From assembly GCA_028554795.2 (NCBI GenBank), contig CM068831.1:29664659-29728658 (forward strand): a DNA stretch of 64,000 nucleotides, given 5' to 3'. Under the pieces are notes generated by a model that saw only the letters and a program-made list of their open reading frames with translations, did not search any database and was not told the DNA's origin. This DNA comes from Sinohyriopsis cumingii. Lineage: Eukaryota > Mollusca > Bivalvia > Unionida > Unionidae. This document shows positions 25,762-38,079 of this stretch, in pieces (positions within the stretch are counted from its first letter, which is position 1; each line of letters starts with the position of its first letter). The position numbers and the translations under genes are program-made.

Positions 25762-26904
25762 CTACCAGAAGATCTGAAAACATACAATCTACTACAAGGA
25801 TCGAATGTTGTCTTTTTTCTTATATATGTCTTTATTTGGTTTTGACGAAATTGTATTCGTATTGTTATACATATTTAATTTGCATTTTTTGGGTGTATTT
25901 CGTGATTTTTATACTTATTATTTACTTTTATAAACAACATGCCACATAGCTGATATAATCTCTATCGTTGTGGATAAAATATGCAGGTTTGTTTAATGGA
26001 GATAAACATTTTTATCTAAATCTGAGCATAAGACATCAGCTTTCCACTTTGAAATACCTGAACTCGTTAACAACTTTGAATATTTGGACAGGTAGCTGAA
26101 CTACATCCTATCTGTACGATTTGGTATCAGATTTTTATATAATGTTGTTTACTTTAAACTTAATCATTCTTACATATTCATTCGAATCATAATCATTCTT
26201 ACAGTTGTATTCAGATTTTGATTGGTTGGATTTGTTTATGGAAAGTATTATTCATTGGAATTACAATGTGTTCAATAGTATTCTTGCACTAAAACATTTA
26301 TTTGGAATTATTGTGAATTCGAGACAATGACATTTTGGATTTTATTATTGTGATGCATTAAAAGATTATTAATGCATCATCACACTCCAGGTTAGTGGCA
26401 CAATAGCACATTCGAGACAACAGGCACATCAACACATTCCATATCGGAACATTTTTTGGAATACCAATTTAATTTATTTGGAACTTCATACATTTCTACT
26501 TGTGATATGACTTTAAGGACTACTTGGGATTGAATTCACATTACTGTAAATTCTAGGGAAATACATTATTTGGTGAATTTTAAAAAATCTCCTAGTTATC
26601 ACTCTTTTCGTTTGCTTAGTTAGGAACAAAGAACCGTATCAGTGTGTTAAACCTTTAAAGTTCAATTTTTACCACGAAGATAACGTGGAAATGGTGTAAA
26701 TGCATTTATTTGAATTTTAGAATCATTGTTTATATGTGGATTAGCTGGGGAGGCAAATATTTCTAAGCAGCGATTGAAATGTCTGCATATTATTGGTTGA
26801 ATATAGATAGAAATCGAAGTATGCAGTTTAATAGAATGAATGGGCATGGTGTATATTTTCAAGAATGAAGAACGTTTGTACCGTATTCACTTTCTTTGTT
26901 TCAG

Positions 26905-26955
26905 AAATTAGTCCTTACACGACCGCATCGCAAACGCGACTAGAAAATAACGAAG
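26905..26955 (+). CDS. IgSF receptor mini-exon 4b (51 nt stalk repeat)
   Basis: Exactly 51 nt, phase 1-1, acceptor tttgtttcag, donor gtatat. It encodes ISPYTTASQTRLENNE, aligning end to end with the exons at 25584 and 27871, and the codons around the shared P/H-Y-T-T are the same length and position. Ser/Thr-rich content suits an O-glycosylated juxtamembrane stalk. Skipping or including it would not alter the reading frame. Confidence 0.6.
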
Positions 26956-27458
26956 GTATATTTCGTTCTAACTTGAATTATTTTCTATTGCAATTCATGT
27001 AACACAACAGGGGTATTTGTACATTATTCTCATATATTTTGCATGCTACAGTAATTCTAGGACGCAAACTGATATCATGAATGAATTAATTTTTCTTTAC
27101 ATATACAGTATGACAAAATTTGCGACATCCGCCTCTCGGGATGGCGCAAAACTGAACTATATCCAAGCATATAAGATATCTAATTTAGTATCTATTGAAA
27201 TTGAAGAAAACCAACTGGAATGCTAAGATTTGACGGACAATTGACAATTATGTTATTGTTTTTTAACATCACATATGCATATGAAGACTGCATTGTACCC
27301 TGGCTATGTAGTGATGTGCCTTGACAATGGATATACGAGATTAGTCAGTCCAGGCTGTTGTAGTTGATTAACACAACTTTAATGAAGGAGAATTGATAAA
27401 CATTTAATAAAGGGGAACAAATGATTGGTCATATATCTGTAAGAAAAGGAGAGTTGAA

Positions 27459-27521
<63 letters not shown>
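27459..27521. repeat. (AAT)n microsatellite
   Basis: About 20 units of a trinucleotide repeat. Confidence 0.97.
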
Positions 27522-27523
<2 letters not shown>

Positions 27524-27870
27524 AAATAAGAAGAAAAAATAAAATATACCACCTGAATCAGTTGTTCAGTAGTGTTTTTCACTTGTCGGCATTCCACTGC
27601 TATACGCTTTTCTTTTTTGTTCTTACATATGTTAACAATTGGAAAGCATCCGACATATTGGACAGAGCAAACTCTTACGAGAGAGCAACAGTATTAAGGT
27701 ATTTAGTGCCGAGGAAATTGGAGTTAAGGAAACACCATATAAGGGAATATATGCTATTTTAACTGGGCTTAGACCTCAATTCATTTCTGTCCCACGTTTG
27801 ACACTTTAATCACCGAATTAGCTCGTTTGTGCAATGTGTCTTAGAATAATGCACCTAGTTTTCTTTTCAG

Positions 27871-27921
27871 GAAACATTCATTACACGACTACAGCATTGA
27901 GCAAGAAAGAGGACACAGAAG
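27871..27921 (+). CDS. IgSF receptor mini-exon 4c (51 nt stalk repeat)
   Basis: Third 51-nt, phase 1-1 exon, with acceptor ttttcttttcag and donor gtactt. It encodes NIHYTTTALSKKEDTE, sharing H-Y-T-T with 4b and the closing ETE/DTE with 4a. Three copies spaced 0.9-1.3 kb apart, each with its own good acceptor, indicate tandem exon duplication. They allow stalk length to vary by alternative splicing. Confidence 0.6.
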
Positions 27922-28474
27922 GTACTTCGTGCAGCTTTTCGACAACATCGTATGCTATTGTTTGTTTGTTTCATTATAATGCAAGATGTTATACAATGAA
28001 CACACCAATAACATGTGACATGCAGTTATTTGTTTGGCTTGAAACAATTCCCACTTAGGAATCAAACTGGAAAAGAAACTAACTGTATACTCCTAGCAAA
28101 GCTGACAGACAAATTTTACTACAGTTCGAATCATCATTATTCATCATTTAGAGTGTAATTGTATACTGTTCTTTTTCACTTACGTACATGTTGCATCCCT
28201 CTTTCTTATTGCCATCTTTTTTTATTTCTCTCCATCAGTGTGTGTATTGCGATATTAATAATATATTTATGATAATGCATGTTTTACGTTGATTGATGCA
28301 ATACTTAACACGTGTATGGAAGATGCATGTCGTGATGTTGCGATGATTACTGGTCAAAACCTGTGGTTAGTATGCAGACCACATGGGCATTAAAAGTTTT
28401 AACAATATATTTCAAAACGTTTAAAGTTTGGTTGAAAAGAGAGAAAAGAAATACTAACATTCTTTCTCCCGTAG

Positions 28475-28574
28475 AGTTTCCTTCCAAACGCCATTTGTTG
28501 TATATTGTTCTTGGGATGGGAGCCATTATAACAGTTGGCTTCATCACCTGTCTTCTACACCATACAAAGATCAG
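28475..28574 (+). CDS. IgSF receptor transmembrane exon
   Basis: A 100-nt exon after acceptor tttctcccgtag and before donor gtaatt. It begins in phase 1, matching the mini-exons, and leaves in phase 2. It encodes a short basic approach (FPSKRH), a hydrophobic membrane-spanning segment (LLYIVLGMGAIITVGFITCL) and a basic stop-transfer start (HHTKI). This is the expected layout of a type I transmembrane exon. Phase 2 out matches the cytoplasmic exon at 29046 and also a candidate alternative exon at 29776. Confidence 0.7.
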
Positions 28575-28893
28575 GTAATTATAATTTTCAGCTTATTGAA
28601 AACAAAAATTAAACTTTCGCAAGAAAAAAAAAAGAAACCTTATATATCACAGCACTACTGTTCCTCATTTACATGCATACATATTTATTGTGCATATCAT
28701 ATTGTTGATATTATTAAAATTAGTATATGTAAAATATAATGTGCATTAATTGCTTGTGTGATTAATGCAATAATTTCATAATTTTTAAAAGTGCATGATT
28801 CATATTTAATATAATACTTTTTAATAGTAGGAGAACACAAATGCGATTAAAATCAACGCATTTGTTTATTGTGATATCGTTACATAATTGGTA

Positions 28894-29014
<121 letters not shown>

Positions 29015-29045
29015 CTGTTTAAAACTGTCTAATTTGTGTTTCTAG

Positions 29046-29511
29046 AGCACGTGAGGACACATTGTCACATAGCAATATATTTACTGATTCAAACAAAGTC
29101 GATGTGGAGGAAAATTTACAGGAGGAAAGCCCACCTGGAAGGTACTGGACAATAATAAGTAATGAACGGGGAGGGATGAGTACTGCCATTGAAACGGATT
29201 TTGAACTGCACAGAGAACTACTGCTAACAGGACAAAATATATCTTCTTTAGATAATGATTCGAAACAATCAATGATACCAGATGAAGTTAAAGTGAGTGA
29301 GGAACTAGATGGTTACATCAGCCCAGTTCACTATGAGCCTGTGGAACTAGATGAGTACATCCATCCAGTTCACTCTGATATCGTGGAACTTGATAAGTCC
29401 ATGCATCCAGTTCGCTGTGATCCTATGGAACTTAGTGAGTACATCCATCCAGTTCACAAAGGTCCTGTCAAAACATTGAGTACATCCATTCAGTTCACTG
29501 AAAACCTGTGA
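29046..29511 (+). CDS. IgSF receptor cytoplasmic exon with YxxP repeats
   Basis: The terminal exon starts after gtgtttctag in phase 2, joins the transmembrane exon in frame, and runs to TGA at 29509. It encodes an acidic tail of about 155 residues with one RYWTI tyrosine motif, then a 14-residue repeat from residue 86 of the exon: ELDGYISPVH, ELDEYIHPVH, ELDKSMHPVR, ELSEYIHPVH. Three units hold Y-x-x-P, the consensus for Crk-type SH2 binding after phosphorylation. In the third unit Tyr is lost. The DNA repeat is 42 nt. A fifth unit is shifted by one base, so its tyrosine is out of frame. Signalling through SH2 adaptors is inferred from the motif. Confidence 0.7.
29302..29511 (+). repeat. five-copy 42-bp coding tandem repeat
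   Basis: Units start at 29302, 29344, 29386, 29428 and 29470, with core tacatccatccagttcac. Unit five lacks one base before gagtac and so reads in another frame. Confidence 0.9.
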
Positions 29512-29775
29512 ATAGGCGTTTTGTTTTATTTACACGTCCCGCCAGAGTGTTTTAAGATATCCTCATTAACATTGTAAACATGGGGATTCGTAAAGTGTCT
29601 GCATCTATTGATTTATATAAGTCTTCAATCTTACACGCATAATCGTGTTTTGTGTTTAGACAGCAGATAACTAAGTCACTTCGAAAACTTGAAGCTTAAA
29701 TATCATTGCTTAATAGTAAATGATCTTTGATCTAGTATTCAATATCCACATCAGTATATTTGGATTGCGTTTTAG

Positions 29776-29932
29776 GTTTCGAAAGACAACAGGACCAAAT
29801 TACGCATTCATCCATATCACCAGCATAGTGCCTCGTAATAAGATATCATTTACTGAAAAAAATGACCCAACAACATCGCATCAGTTGATAAATGTAGGGA
29901 AGATTTCCATTGGTCAGGACATAACCATGTGA
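29776..29932 (+). CDS. candidate alternative cytoplasmic exon
   Basis: After ttggattgcgttttag the sequence is open only in phase 2, the same phase as the transmembrane exon leaves, and continues 52 codons to TGA 29930. It begins FRKTTGPNYAFIHI, a basic juxtamembrane start followed by a tyrosine motif. If used instead of the 29046 exon it would give the receptor a tail without YxxP repeats. There is no direct evidence that it is spliced; the open frame could be chance in 157 bases. Confidence 0.3.
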
Positions 29933-31767
29933 TCATACTCAGTTGCTTTTATTTCTGTATAATCTATACGGAGTACTACTTTTTATTTATATAAATAGTC
30001 ACTTGAAAAGTAACTAATGTATACACTATTCGGAAGCCATACACAATGCATGCAAACTAAATAAAAACCATGGGCTTTTATTTTATTTAGAAAATGTAAT
30101 AAATCGATTTGACAGAATCAGAAGATAACTAATTCTATCTTTGATTGTATTTGAAAACAAAAGCTGTCCAGACGAACATAGAGGTTATGTTGTACAGCAC
30201 CTTTACTGCGGCTCGTTACAAATGAATTTAGAACCATAGGCAAATGGATTTAGGGATTGGGAGGAGGGGGCGCAAACACTAATAATATAACAATTGCATT
30301 CACAGTCTTACGGCGATCTTGATAGTTATGACATTGGGGTAGGTATGTAAAAATAAAAATCCCTCTACTCCCTCATCGTAACTGTTATGGTCGATGTCTT
30401 GCACTGTTTGACTATTGGACCGCCATCACTATAACCATTTATCGATAGTCTTAATTTCATTTGTAAGTAGCCCCTGTGGATAGTCTAAACTGTTAATGAA
30501 CATAAAAATAGATTTATAGAAGCAAAAATTAGATACGTGTCTGGACAATAACGATTCGGCCAAGTCACAATGAACTCATGAGAACATCAAATCCACGAGT
30601 CATTCGTATGTCAAGAAAATAACACATCCTTTGTTTTAAATATTGAACTTATACTTAAATCATATCTGCCAATTTGGATAACAGATTAAGGCTTTCCTGT
30701 GAAACGTTCAAAACCTTAGATCGTCAACCATTGGTAGAATTATTCATTTGATGTTGACATAGCAGCTATTACGTTGCATATTGAGAATCCCTTGTTCAAT
30801 AAATAGCTACGTTGCAGACTATCTCAAGAAGAATTCGTACACTTAAACAAGGCTGTAAAACTGATAGGAAATATCTTTCAAAAACCAAAATTAAAAAAAA
30901 TAATTAGAATGTTAAAGAATTGCAATTAAAAGAGTTTGATGTTTGCTAAGTTTATCGTGGTATACACTGTTAGTTGCTGACTCACACAGCTTACATCACG
31001 CCCTTCACCATTAAACTCTTAGAGAATCTAGTTAATATAATCAACATCCTGGAAACGCACGGGGTCCGAACAGGTATCATACTGCACCATAGGTTCACAC
31101 AAGTATCATAACGTTTACGTATACGTTTTTGAGAGATTAAAAGTACCAATTTAAATTGCTACGACTATCTTATTTCAAAGAGCAACAGTTTGGTGGAGAT
31201 TATCATTAAACATCGTGAAGTTTCTTCATTATTAACTGCGTCTTTTTCTGTGTTTATTATAAATCAATTATCCAAACAGATGCTTGATACTGGTTTCTTT
31301 GTATAAATATATTGCCAATTGCTCAATAATATCAAAGCAGTTTCATTTTGATGATCAAAGAAGATCTGTCCTTGTCATTGGACCTTCCCTTTTGTATCAG
31401 TGGTTTCCCACGTCACTCCATGTAGACCGTTAAATTTAGGATAACTTGTTAAGCCTATCGTAATACAACAAATGCATCAGTCTTGGCAGTTATGCTTTGT
31501 TGTTGCTAAAAATACTGACATAGCTCTCATTAAATAGGAACAATATATGTCACCTCTATAAGGTGTCAAAACACTCCTCAAGCCAATAAGGTAAAAGTGC
31601 ATTCAATTTTATTTCATATAAACTACAATTTATTTTACTCTAGATTTTCCAAGCAGGTAACAAATCTTACATATTTTCAAAAGAAAGTAAATCAAAACCT
31701 AAACCGAAACAAAAAAGATATCTCGCAGTAAAATTTGTCAGGTCATTAAAGTATTATTATGTAAATA

Positions 31768-31813
31768 AATAAAACGTACTTGACCATTTAAATAAAACGT
31801 ACTTGACCATTTA
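31768..31813. repeat. 2 x 23-bp perfect tandem repeat
   Basis: aataaaacgtacttgaccat plus tta occurs twice back to back without a mismatch, so it is a recent duplication. Confidence 0.9.
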
Positions 31814-32597
31814 ACGACTACACTAGATTAATGAACATTGAATAACAATATAACAACTGTATATGGAGTTTTATTTTTGTATGCATACCACTTAGAATCC
31901 TTACTTCCAAACAATTTAGGTTTTGCCTCAATATCTGATCGAAATTTAGGTATCTGGTTTCCGAAAATAATTGGTGGATACTTTTCCTTTTATTTTTTAG
32001 TTGTTGTGATAATAGTGGCTATTTTGAATTTAGAGGAATGTAAGATGTATAAAATTGAAGAGAATTATTAATTAAATATTCTAGAAACATTTGTTCAGTT
32101 CTTGTAAAACCGACTTTCTTAGATCAAAATAGGCGTAGTAGGAGAAAACAAGAGGACAACACACCAGTCCGCGCGATCAATATCGAGTCGGACAATCAAA
32201 AAGTATTTGTTTAAATGTTTCGAGCGATGAACACAATTGGCACTACCAGAAGTATGATATTTGTAATATAGGGATCCAAATTAAATCTCAACCTCCAATT
32301 TGCGGTTCTTATATGCTTTCACCATTGTAAATGTTGCATACATTTGTGTTATATTATTTTTGTCCTTTGTTTCATATTGGTGTGTTTGTTTTATATTTGC
32401 GGTGTTGGAGATTTTGGTGGCAGGTTGCTTTCCCTGTTTGTAAACGTACAGTTGTAGGATGTATTTTATTATATATCATGTCTTCTAGAACACCCTCAAT
32501 CTATACGAAATATGAGTCAAATGAGCTTGATGGAATAATTTATATAAAAAAACAAACATTATCTTTCAAACTGGCCCGATAAACTCGGTTACATTAG

Positions 32598-32646
32598 AGT
32601 TGGAGTCTCTCTCTATCTCTCTTTCTCTCTCCCTCTCTCTCTCTGG
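32598..32646. repeat. CT-rich microsatellite
   Basis: Interrupted CT repeat of about 48 bases. Confidence 0.85.
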
Positions 32647-35600
32647 ACCCGATACGGCTTAGTAGACAATGTTGGCGCAAACAAGACTGTCTCTCATAAA
32701 ATCACTGAGACATAAACAAAGCAAAGAATAGGCTACATAATTTTGTGGTAGTAAGATCACAGAAAAGAACAGGTTGATACGACTCATTTTACAACTCTGA
32801 AACCCGTAAGTGTTATTCTGAGACATGTCTCTGCTGGTATCCATATGACATCGACCAGTGACAGCTTATGCTATGGAGCTTCTGCGATAGAGCCAATCCA
32901 TACAAATTATTGTGATCGAGATACTTTATATAGTTTGCTTCCTGCATTCAGTCGTAGCATGGTAGATACTTATTGTTGGCGGCACAATTACTCTTTGAAA
33001 TGACAGAGTTCCCACCTTGGATTTTTTTTCGACAAATTTATGTCTGTCAATATCAGTTTTAGCTTGAGTGCCGTGTCATGCAATATCTAGATTGTAATAT
33101 AGCAAGCAGAGCTCACGAAGTTCTTCAAACACGTCAGCATTCAGTGGAGCGTTTGATTTAAAACACATGTCATGATACTCACCGATATTATTTATGTCAA
33201 ATTTGTTCTAAACACCAGTCGATGTGGGTGTAATCTTTATTATTCAGATTTAGGTTATTAGTTTTATTAGGCCTGAGAGCCCTAGCACCTTTGTCACATT
33301 CTGTCTATTACGCTCATTAAGATGTGTTTTGTTTAAAAAAAACGCATACGCACATCCTTATTAAGCACTTGACAAATCTGAAAGATTTTTGATCAAGCAG
33401 TAATGGCAATACTTTGGAAAGCCATTCACGTAGTGCCAGGCAAATTCGCGTTCAGATGGTACTGCACACATTTGCAGAGGGTGGATACTTTGGCTGTCAC
33501 TAACTCCGAAGCGGTCACTGAAATATTAGATAGTCTCTGAAGTTTGGCTTATCATTTACTTGCACCGGAAAAGTTATCGGAGAAATATTTAACATATTCT
33601 TAGCGACGACATAAATACTTACTCTGTTTGGATCGCTTCGATAGTATCGAGCACAGATAGCGCAATACATTGTATTTTGTCCTGATTTTGACTCATCTTG
33701 AAACCGAAATCAGTCCAGATACCTCGTGTTAGACCATCTCAACCATTGCGATCCAGCTAAAACAGTTGTGTAGTGTCTGTTGTTGTCACATGTTCTCACT
33801 GGTTTAGAAACAAAACGTGCTTACGCCACCAGCATTTGTATGTCAAAATAAAATCTGTACTCCTCAGACAAAACTCATTCTTACAGCTGACTCAGATGTC
33901 GCTACCGAAATATCAGTATTATGCGTCAATGGCCTGCCCCTTCAGAACGAATCTCATGATTGTATTTATTATATGCAATAGGAAGATTAAATCTCTAACT
34001 CATAGTTCCAAGAGCAGCAAACAAATATTTCATTTTGAAGACCAGGTTATAACGCATCTACCAGTCGATGTCATAGCAAACGTAAACTGGGCCATATGAC
34101 CACAGCTTGCATTGTTGGCTTTCTCTCGACAAGACCTGCCTTGACAATGTATGTGCATTAGCCACGGGATTTGCAACAGTTGTATTTCACGGTTTCCTTT
34201 TAGTGATACTGCAGTAAGATCAAGGAGAAATTTTCACATCAGCATATATGTATAATATCACGATGACATTAAATATAATTTCTTTTGATACAAGTAGATA
34301 TCCATGATGTAAAGAATATCATCTGACATAATATATAATTATATATGGACCTAAGGTACGACTCAAATAAGAATGAAGTTTCTATAATTCATGACGACTC
34401 GAATACAATGATGATAAGAATGCTTACGTGAGTTATAATACCAGGCCACAGAGGTATACCAGCAAATGTCACATAAGAAGTAATTTGGCTTTTTTAACTT
34501 TCCGCATGAAGAAACTGCACGATTTAACGAAACATGTCACCGGTTTATCACACAAGTTTTGCCAGGACGACGGAAGTTTACAATGTTTTATTACGTCTTT
34601 CAGAAACCATTTTTGATGCTGGGATATGCAAAAAGACTTCCATGCGTAAGCCTATAGTCAGCATTAAAAGTGTTTGAAGAATACGACTGAATTGTTTTTT
34701 CTGTACTTGCCTGCATGACTTAGATAAGCTACATAATTTCCCTGCAGAGTGCACACAATAACTATTTGCAGAGTGCAGAGCGCATACATTATCATTACTT
34801 GCCTGTTTTTCAGAGAGATGTTGCTGATACATGTTTCCCGTACAATTAACCCATATAATCTCACCATTGAGCTCTGTTATCTTGCACATGACGTGAATTC
34901 TCTTTAATATTTTTGACATAAGATACTTGTATTTGGTCGTGTTAATTGTATGGTCCTTCTCAAACGTTCTCTTCATCAGGCAAAATCTATGCTCCATTGT
35001 AGCGCGCCGATAATATCCTTTTTGCTTTATTTGTGTGAAATGCGTTTAGATAACATTTTTCCGTGTATTATTAAATTTTTCATAAGCAAACGCCTTGCCT
35101 TTAGTGAAAATCGAATATCTAAAGAATATGCTGTACTTAAGCCACCCCCACCGAGTGTTTTAAATTAGACGCTGCACATACTGACAACGCCAAATACTAT
35201 TAATAAATATTTCAAGCCTCCGTTCAATCTAGATTAGTCTTCTATATCGATTAAATTTGTTGCCAAAATGTCATCAACGTCATTAGCAATAACTTTACAC
35301 TTACGAAAATAGCCTCTTGATGGCTTATTTATTTTATCTGACTGAACCTAGTCTACGTTCGTTTCGCCGAAATCATTTGTTTTCTCTTTCCAGCTTTTGG
35401 TCCACTGACTTTTGTTTGCAAGCCCTTGATATACTAACTGTTTGTCTGTCTGCTGTTCCTTGTTTGGTTCCTACGCCAAGCACCTATTGAAAGCTTATAG
35501 CATATATAGCAATATCTTTTGCGATGCGTTCTCTCATTCTTGTCGGTGTTATTGGGGCTAACTCATCAAGCTTTATTTTATCGAAGCTCTTTGTTTTCTT

Positions 35601-37306
35601 TTGGACGGTCACGAAAGCAAATGTCATAATGCATCGCTCTGGTTTCTACTTGGTTAAATGTTTCCTGGAAAGGAAGTGGCAGATCTTTAACATCAATTCC
35701 TTTGGCTAAAGTATTCCATGGCTGATACGTACGTCCTATCATTTTTCAGCCGCAAAGCAATTTGATATCGACTGTTTACGTCACTGATATTAACAGGGAA
35801 ATCCTAGCTTAGCTCTCGTTCTGGTACTAATTGAAAAAATCAATTTTATAGCCAGACTTGAGCTTTATTCTATTATTAAGTGTATAATAATTTGGTTTGA
35901 TAGGTATGTTGCCAGCTTTTTATCTCTCTCTGTCATCATTCGTTTGATTTCACTTACTATGTTAACAACCTGGAATAATAGTTAGAAGTGTTCCTACGCT
36001 GGCTGAGGTAAGACAACTAAACTTACTGTAATTCCTTGTAACATTGTGGAATGAGATCCAAATTTCAGCAAAAATAGCGCGATTTCATAGCGCGTGTACT
36101 AAATAATTCAGTGGGAGTGCTGCATTGAAGGTAAAATGGCTGGTTTTCTCTGAGCAAGTTTGCAACAGAAGAGAGGAGCTTGCGACATTACCATATTAAA
36201 TTAGTGTTCAACAATGTTTGGTTCGAAATAGCTATGTGTGATCCTCTTCCGTGCAAACATTGCTAGCGTGCTTGCTAGCGCATAAGAGCGTTAAAAGTAA
36301 GCTTTTGTTGAATATGGCTTAGTGAAATCACTGCTTATATTAAGCAGTGTCTATGCCACTACAATGGTCACGAGCAATCGAGTCTATTTCGCGGCTGTCC
36401 AAGCCAGATAATAAAAAAGAAACCCGAGCTGTATCTAATATATTTCGAACGTAATAATAATACAGAGCCAAGTATTTTGAATTGCAATGCGTGTTTCGTG
36501 ACAGCGAGAAATATTGTTTATATTTATTCATCTTATCGCTATCTGTCGTTAAATTCTATGACATCAAATTTAACGATGATTATTTTCGATAAACCGATTA
36601 TATGTGATGAGTCATCATATAGCTTTTGATACTTTCATTGGAAACAGAAGCTCCACTACAGCTGCAAATTAGCTGCAAGACAAGATTTATAATCATTACA
36701 GGGTAACATTATTTTGCAGTTAGAAAGAAACAGCTATCCTCATTTAGAAGATAGAGATGACAATAAGATGGTTGTATATGTTAAAACTTGAAACAATCAT
36801 TGGGACGAAAATAATCATGCTCAAAATAACTAACTGCGACAAAAGAAAATGATCAAAATGTTGATCTGTTGACATCTAAGATTTATGATTTACCGTATCC
36901 CGTATCGTGATGCGCCTGATGTTCCAGAGGACAAAATACAACCAGAGGGCAGGATAGAACGAACGAACAAAATATAACCAGTGGAGGAGAAATGCTTGTC
37001 TAGGTACATAACATGAAAGCGTCAAAATTAACTCAAAAGAAGGAGAAATTATTGTCTAGGATTATATACAATGAAAGAAACCCTAGATTTCAATCACATA
37101 AGCATCCACCTTGAGAAAGAACAACGCGAAGGTCCCATTGCTATGAAGTGCTCTTTTATCAGTTTCTTTGATTATATCTGACGTTGGGATTGCATCACAG
37201 ACTGCGCTCAGAAAATTCGGACCTAGAATTCAAAATAAGAAGGTCAAATATAAATATGCCTTATGACATGTATACTTTAAAACCAAATGTGACTTGCCCG
37301 CATGAC

Positions 37307-37599
37307 GTGTTAATAGGTGGGTTGTACCCTGGGGACTATGTGAATTTAACATGGGAGCATAGAGTTTGTACCCTAGCGACAATGGGAATTTAACATGGAG
37401 ACAATGGATTGGGCCTGTCTAGGGACAATGGGAATTTAACATGGGGAATTTTAACATGGATGGGACTATAAAGGGACAATGGAAATGGAACATGGGAGAT
37501 GGATAGAATACAGATAATAGATTTTTTTTTAAAGAAAGAATTGAGGCATGAAAGTTAATTTTTTTTGAGGCATAGGATTGGCCCTGAAAAGGGCCTTTG
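37307..37599 (+). repeat. Maverick left terminal inverted repeat
   Basis: gtgttaataggtgggttgta and the next 270 bases match the reverse complement of 51775-52070 with roughly ten mismatches in the first 215. Internally it contains four imperfect copies of a caatgggaatttaacatgg unit. It ends at a histone-type stem-loop on the minus strand. Confidence 0.92.
37580..37595 (-). terminator. histone-type 3' stem-loop in left TIR
   Basis: On the minus strand: GGCCCT-TTTC-AGGGCC, a perfect 6-bp stem with a 4-base loop, preceded by A-rich gcaaa. This matches the histone mRNA 3'-end consensus. It lies 30 bases after the stop of the minus-strand frame at 37625. The downstream side is A-rich in place of a clear purine element. 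Confidence 0.6.
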
Positions 37600-37624
37600 C
37601 ATTTTATGTTAACATACCATACTG

Positions 37625-37858
37625 TTAACATAGAGGGCACCGCATAGGTCTCCTTCTTTTCCTTAAATTCTGTCTCACTTCTGGACCGTAAATCCAAACC
37701 CTCTTTAAACTACCTTGTCTTTCTACGTAGATTCTTCTTTTCCACACAGATGTATCTGTCATCTTGACAATAGTCCACGAGGATCGGACATTCATGGGTA
37801 AGTCCGTTCTAAACATCATTGAAGAGACGAGAGTAGAGGATTCCACGTCGGTGAACAT
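37625..37858 (-). CDS. small basic protein, left edge, minus strand
   Basis: A 77-codon frame with an ATG at 37858. It is hydrophilic and increasingly basic, with NLRKRRRPMRCPLC at the C-terminus, a possible nuclear or nucleic-acid-binding tail. It ends just before the outward-facing stem-loop of the left TIR, which is the main reason to consider it real. It has no recognised family, no clear TATA box, and lies opposite no other convincing gene. It may still be chance. Confidence 0.33.
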   Translation of the reverse strand: MFTDVESSTLVSSMMFRTDLPMNVRSSWTIVKMTDTSVWKRRIYVERQGSLKRVWIYGPEVRQNLRKRRRPMRCPLC

Positions 37859-38006
37859 TTTGGTGACGATAACAGGTGAAGGAATGCAGCGATCTGCGAT
37901 TATTTATAGGGAAAGGGAGGATCGAAACGGATTGAGTTCATTGAACAATCCAAACATGCGTTACACAATTCAGTCACCATTCATCCAATCGGAAAAGAAC
38001 AATCCG

Positions 38007-38014
38007 TGACGTCA
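38007..38014. promoter_or_regulatory. CRE-type palindrome tgacgtca
   Basis: Perfect TGACGTCA 66 bases before ATG 38080, with a CCAAT box at 37985-37989 upstream. No TATA box is visible for this gene, so these are its best promoter candidates. Confidence 0.5.
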
Positions 38015-38079
38015 CATTCCCTATGTAGAGGCACTAGCGTTTGTGCGCAGTCAATCCATGCGTCACAGTTAGCATAAAA

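Larger units (their letters stand above)
29933..37306. other. gene-free 7.4-kb stretch
   Basis: Read on both strands. Short open frames (for example 31838-32071 and 34578-34997 minus) have low-complexity or featureless products and no splice or conservation support. Contains a 2 x 23-bp tandem repeat and a CT-rich patch, listed separately. No transposon with recognisable coding was seen, although old repeats are likely. Confidence 0.55.

Noticed and set aside
31838-32071. 77-codon frame with a hydrophobic C-terminal segment
   Set aside because: AT-rich, no splice or family support; hydrophobic runs arise easily from T-rich DNA.
34578-34997. 139-codon minus-strand frame
   Set aside because: No recognisable domain, no promoter or neighbouring exon; treated as chance.
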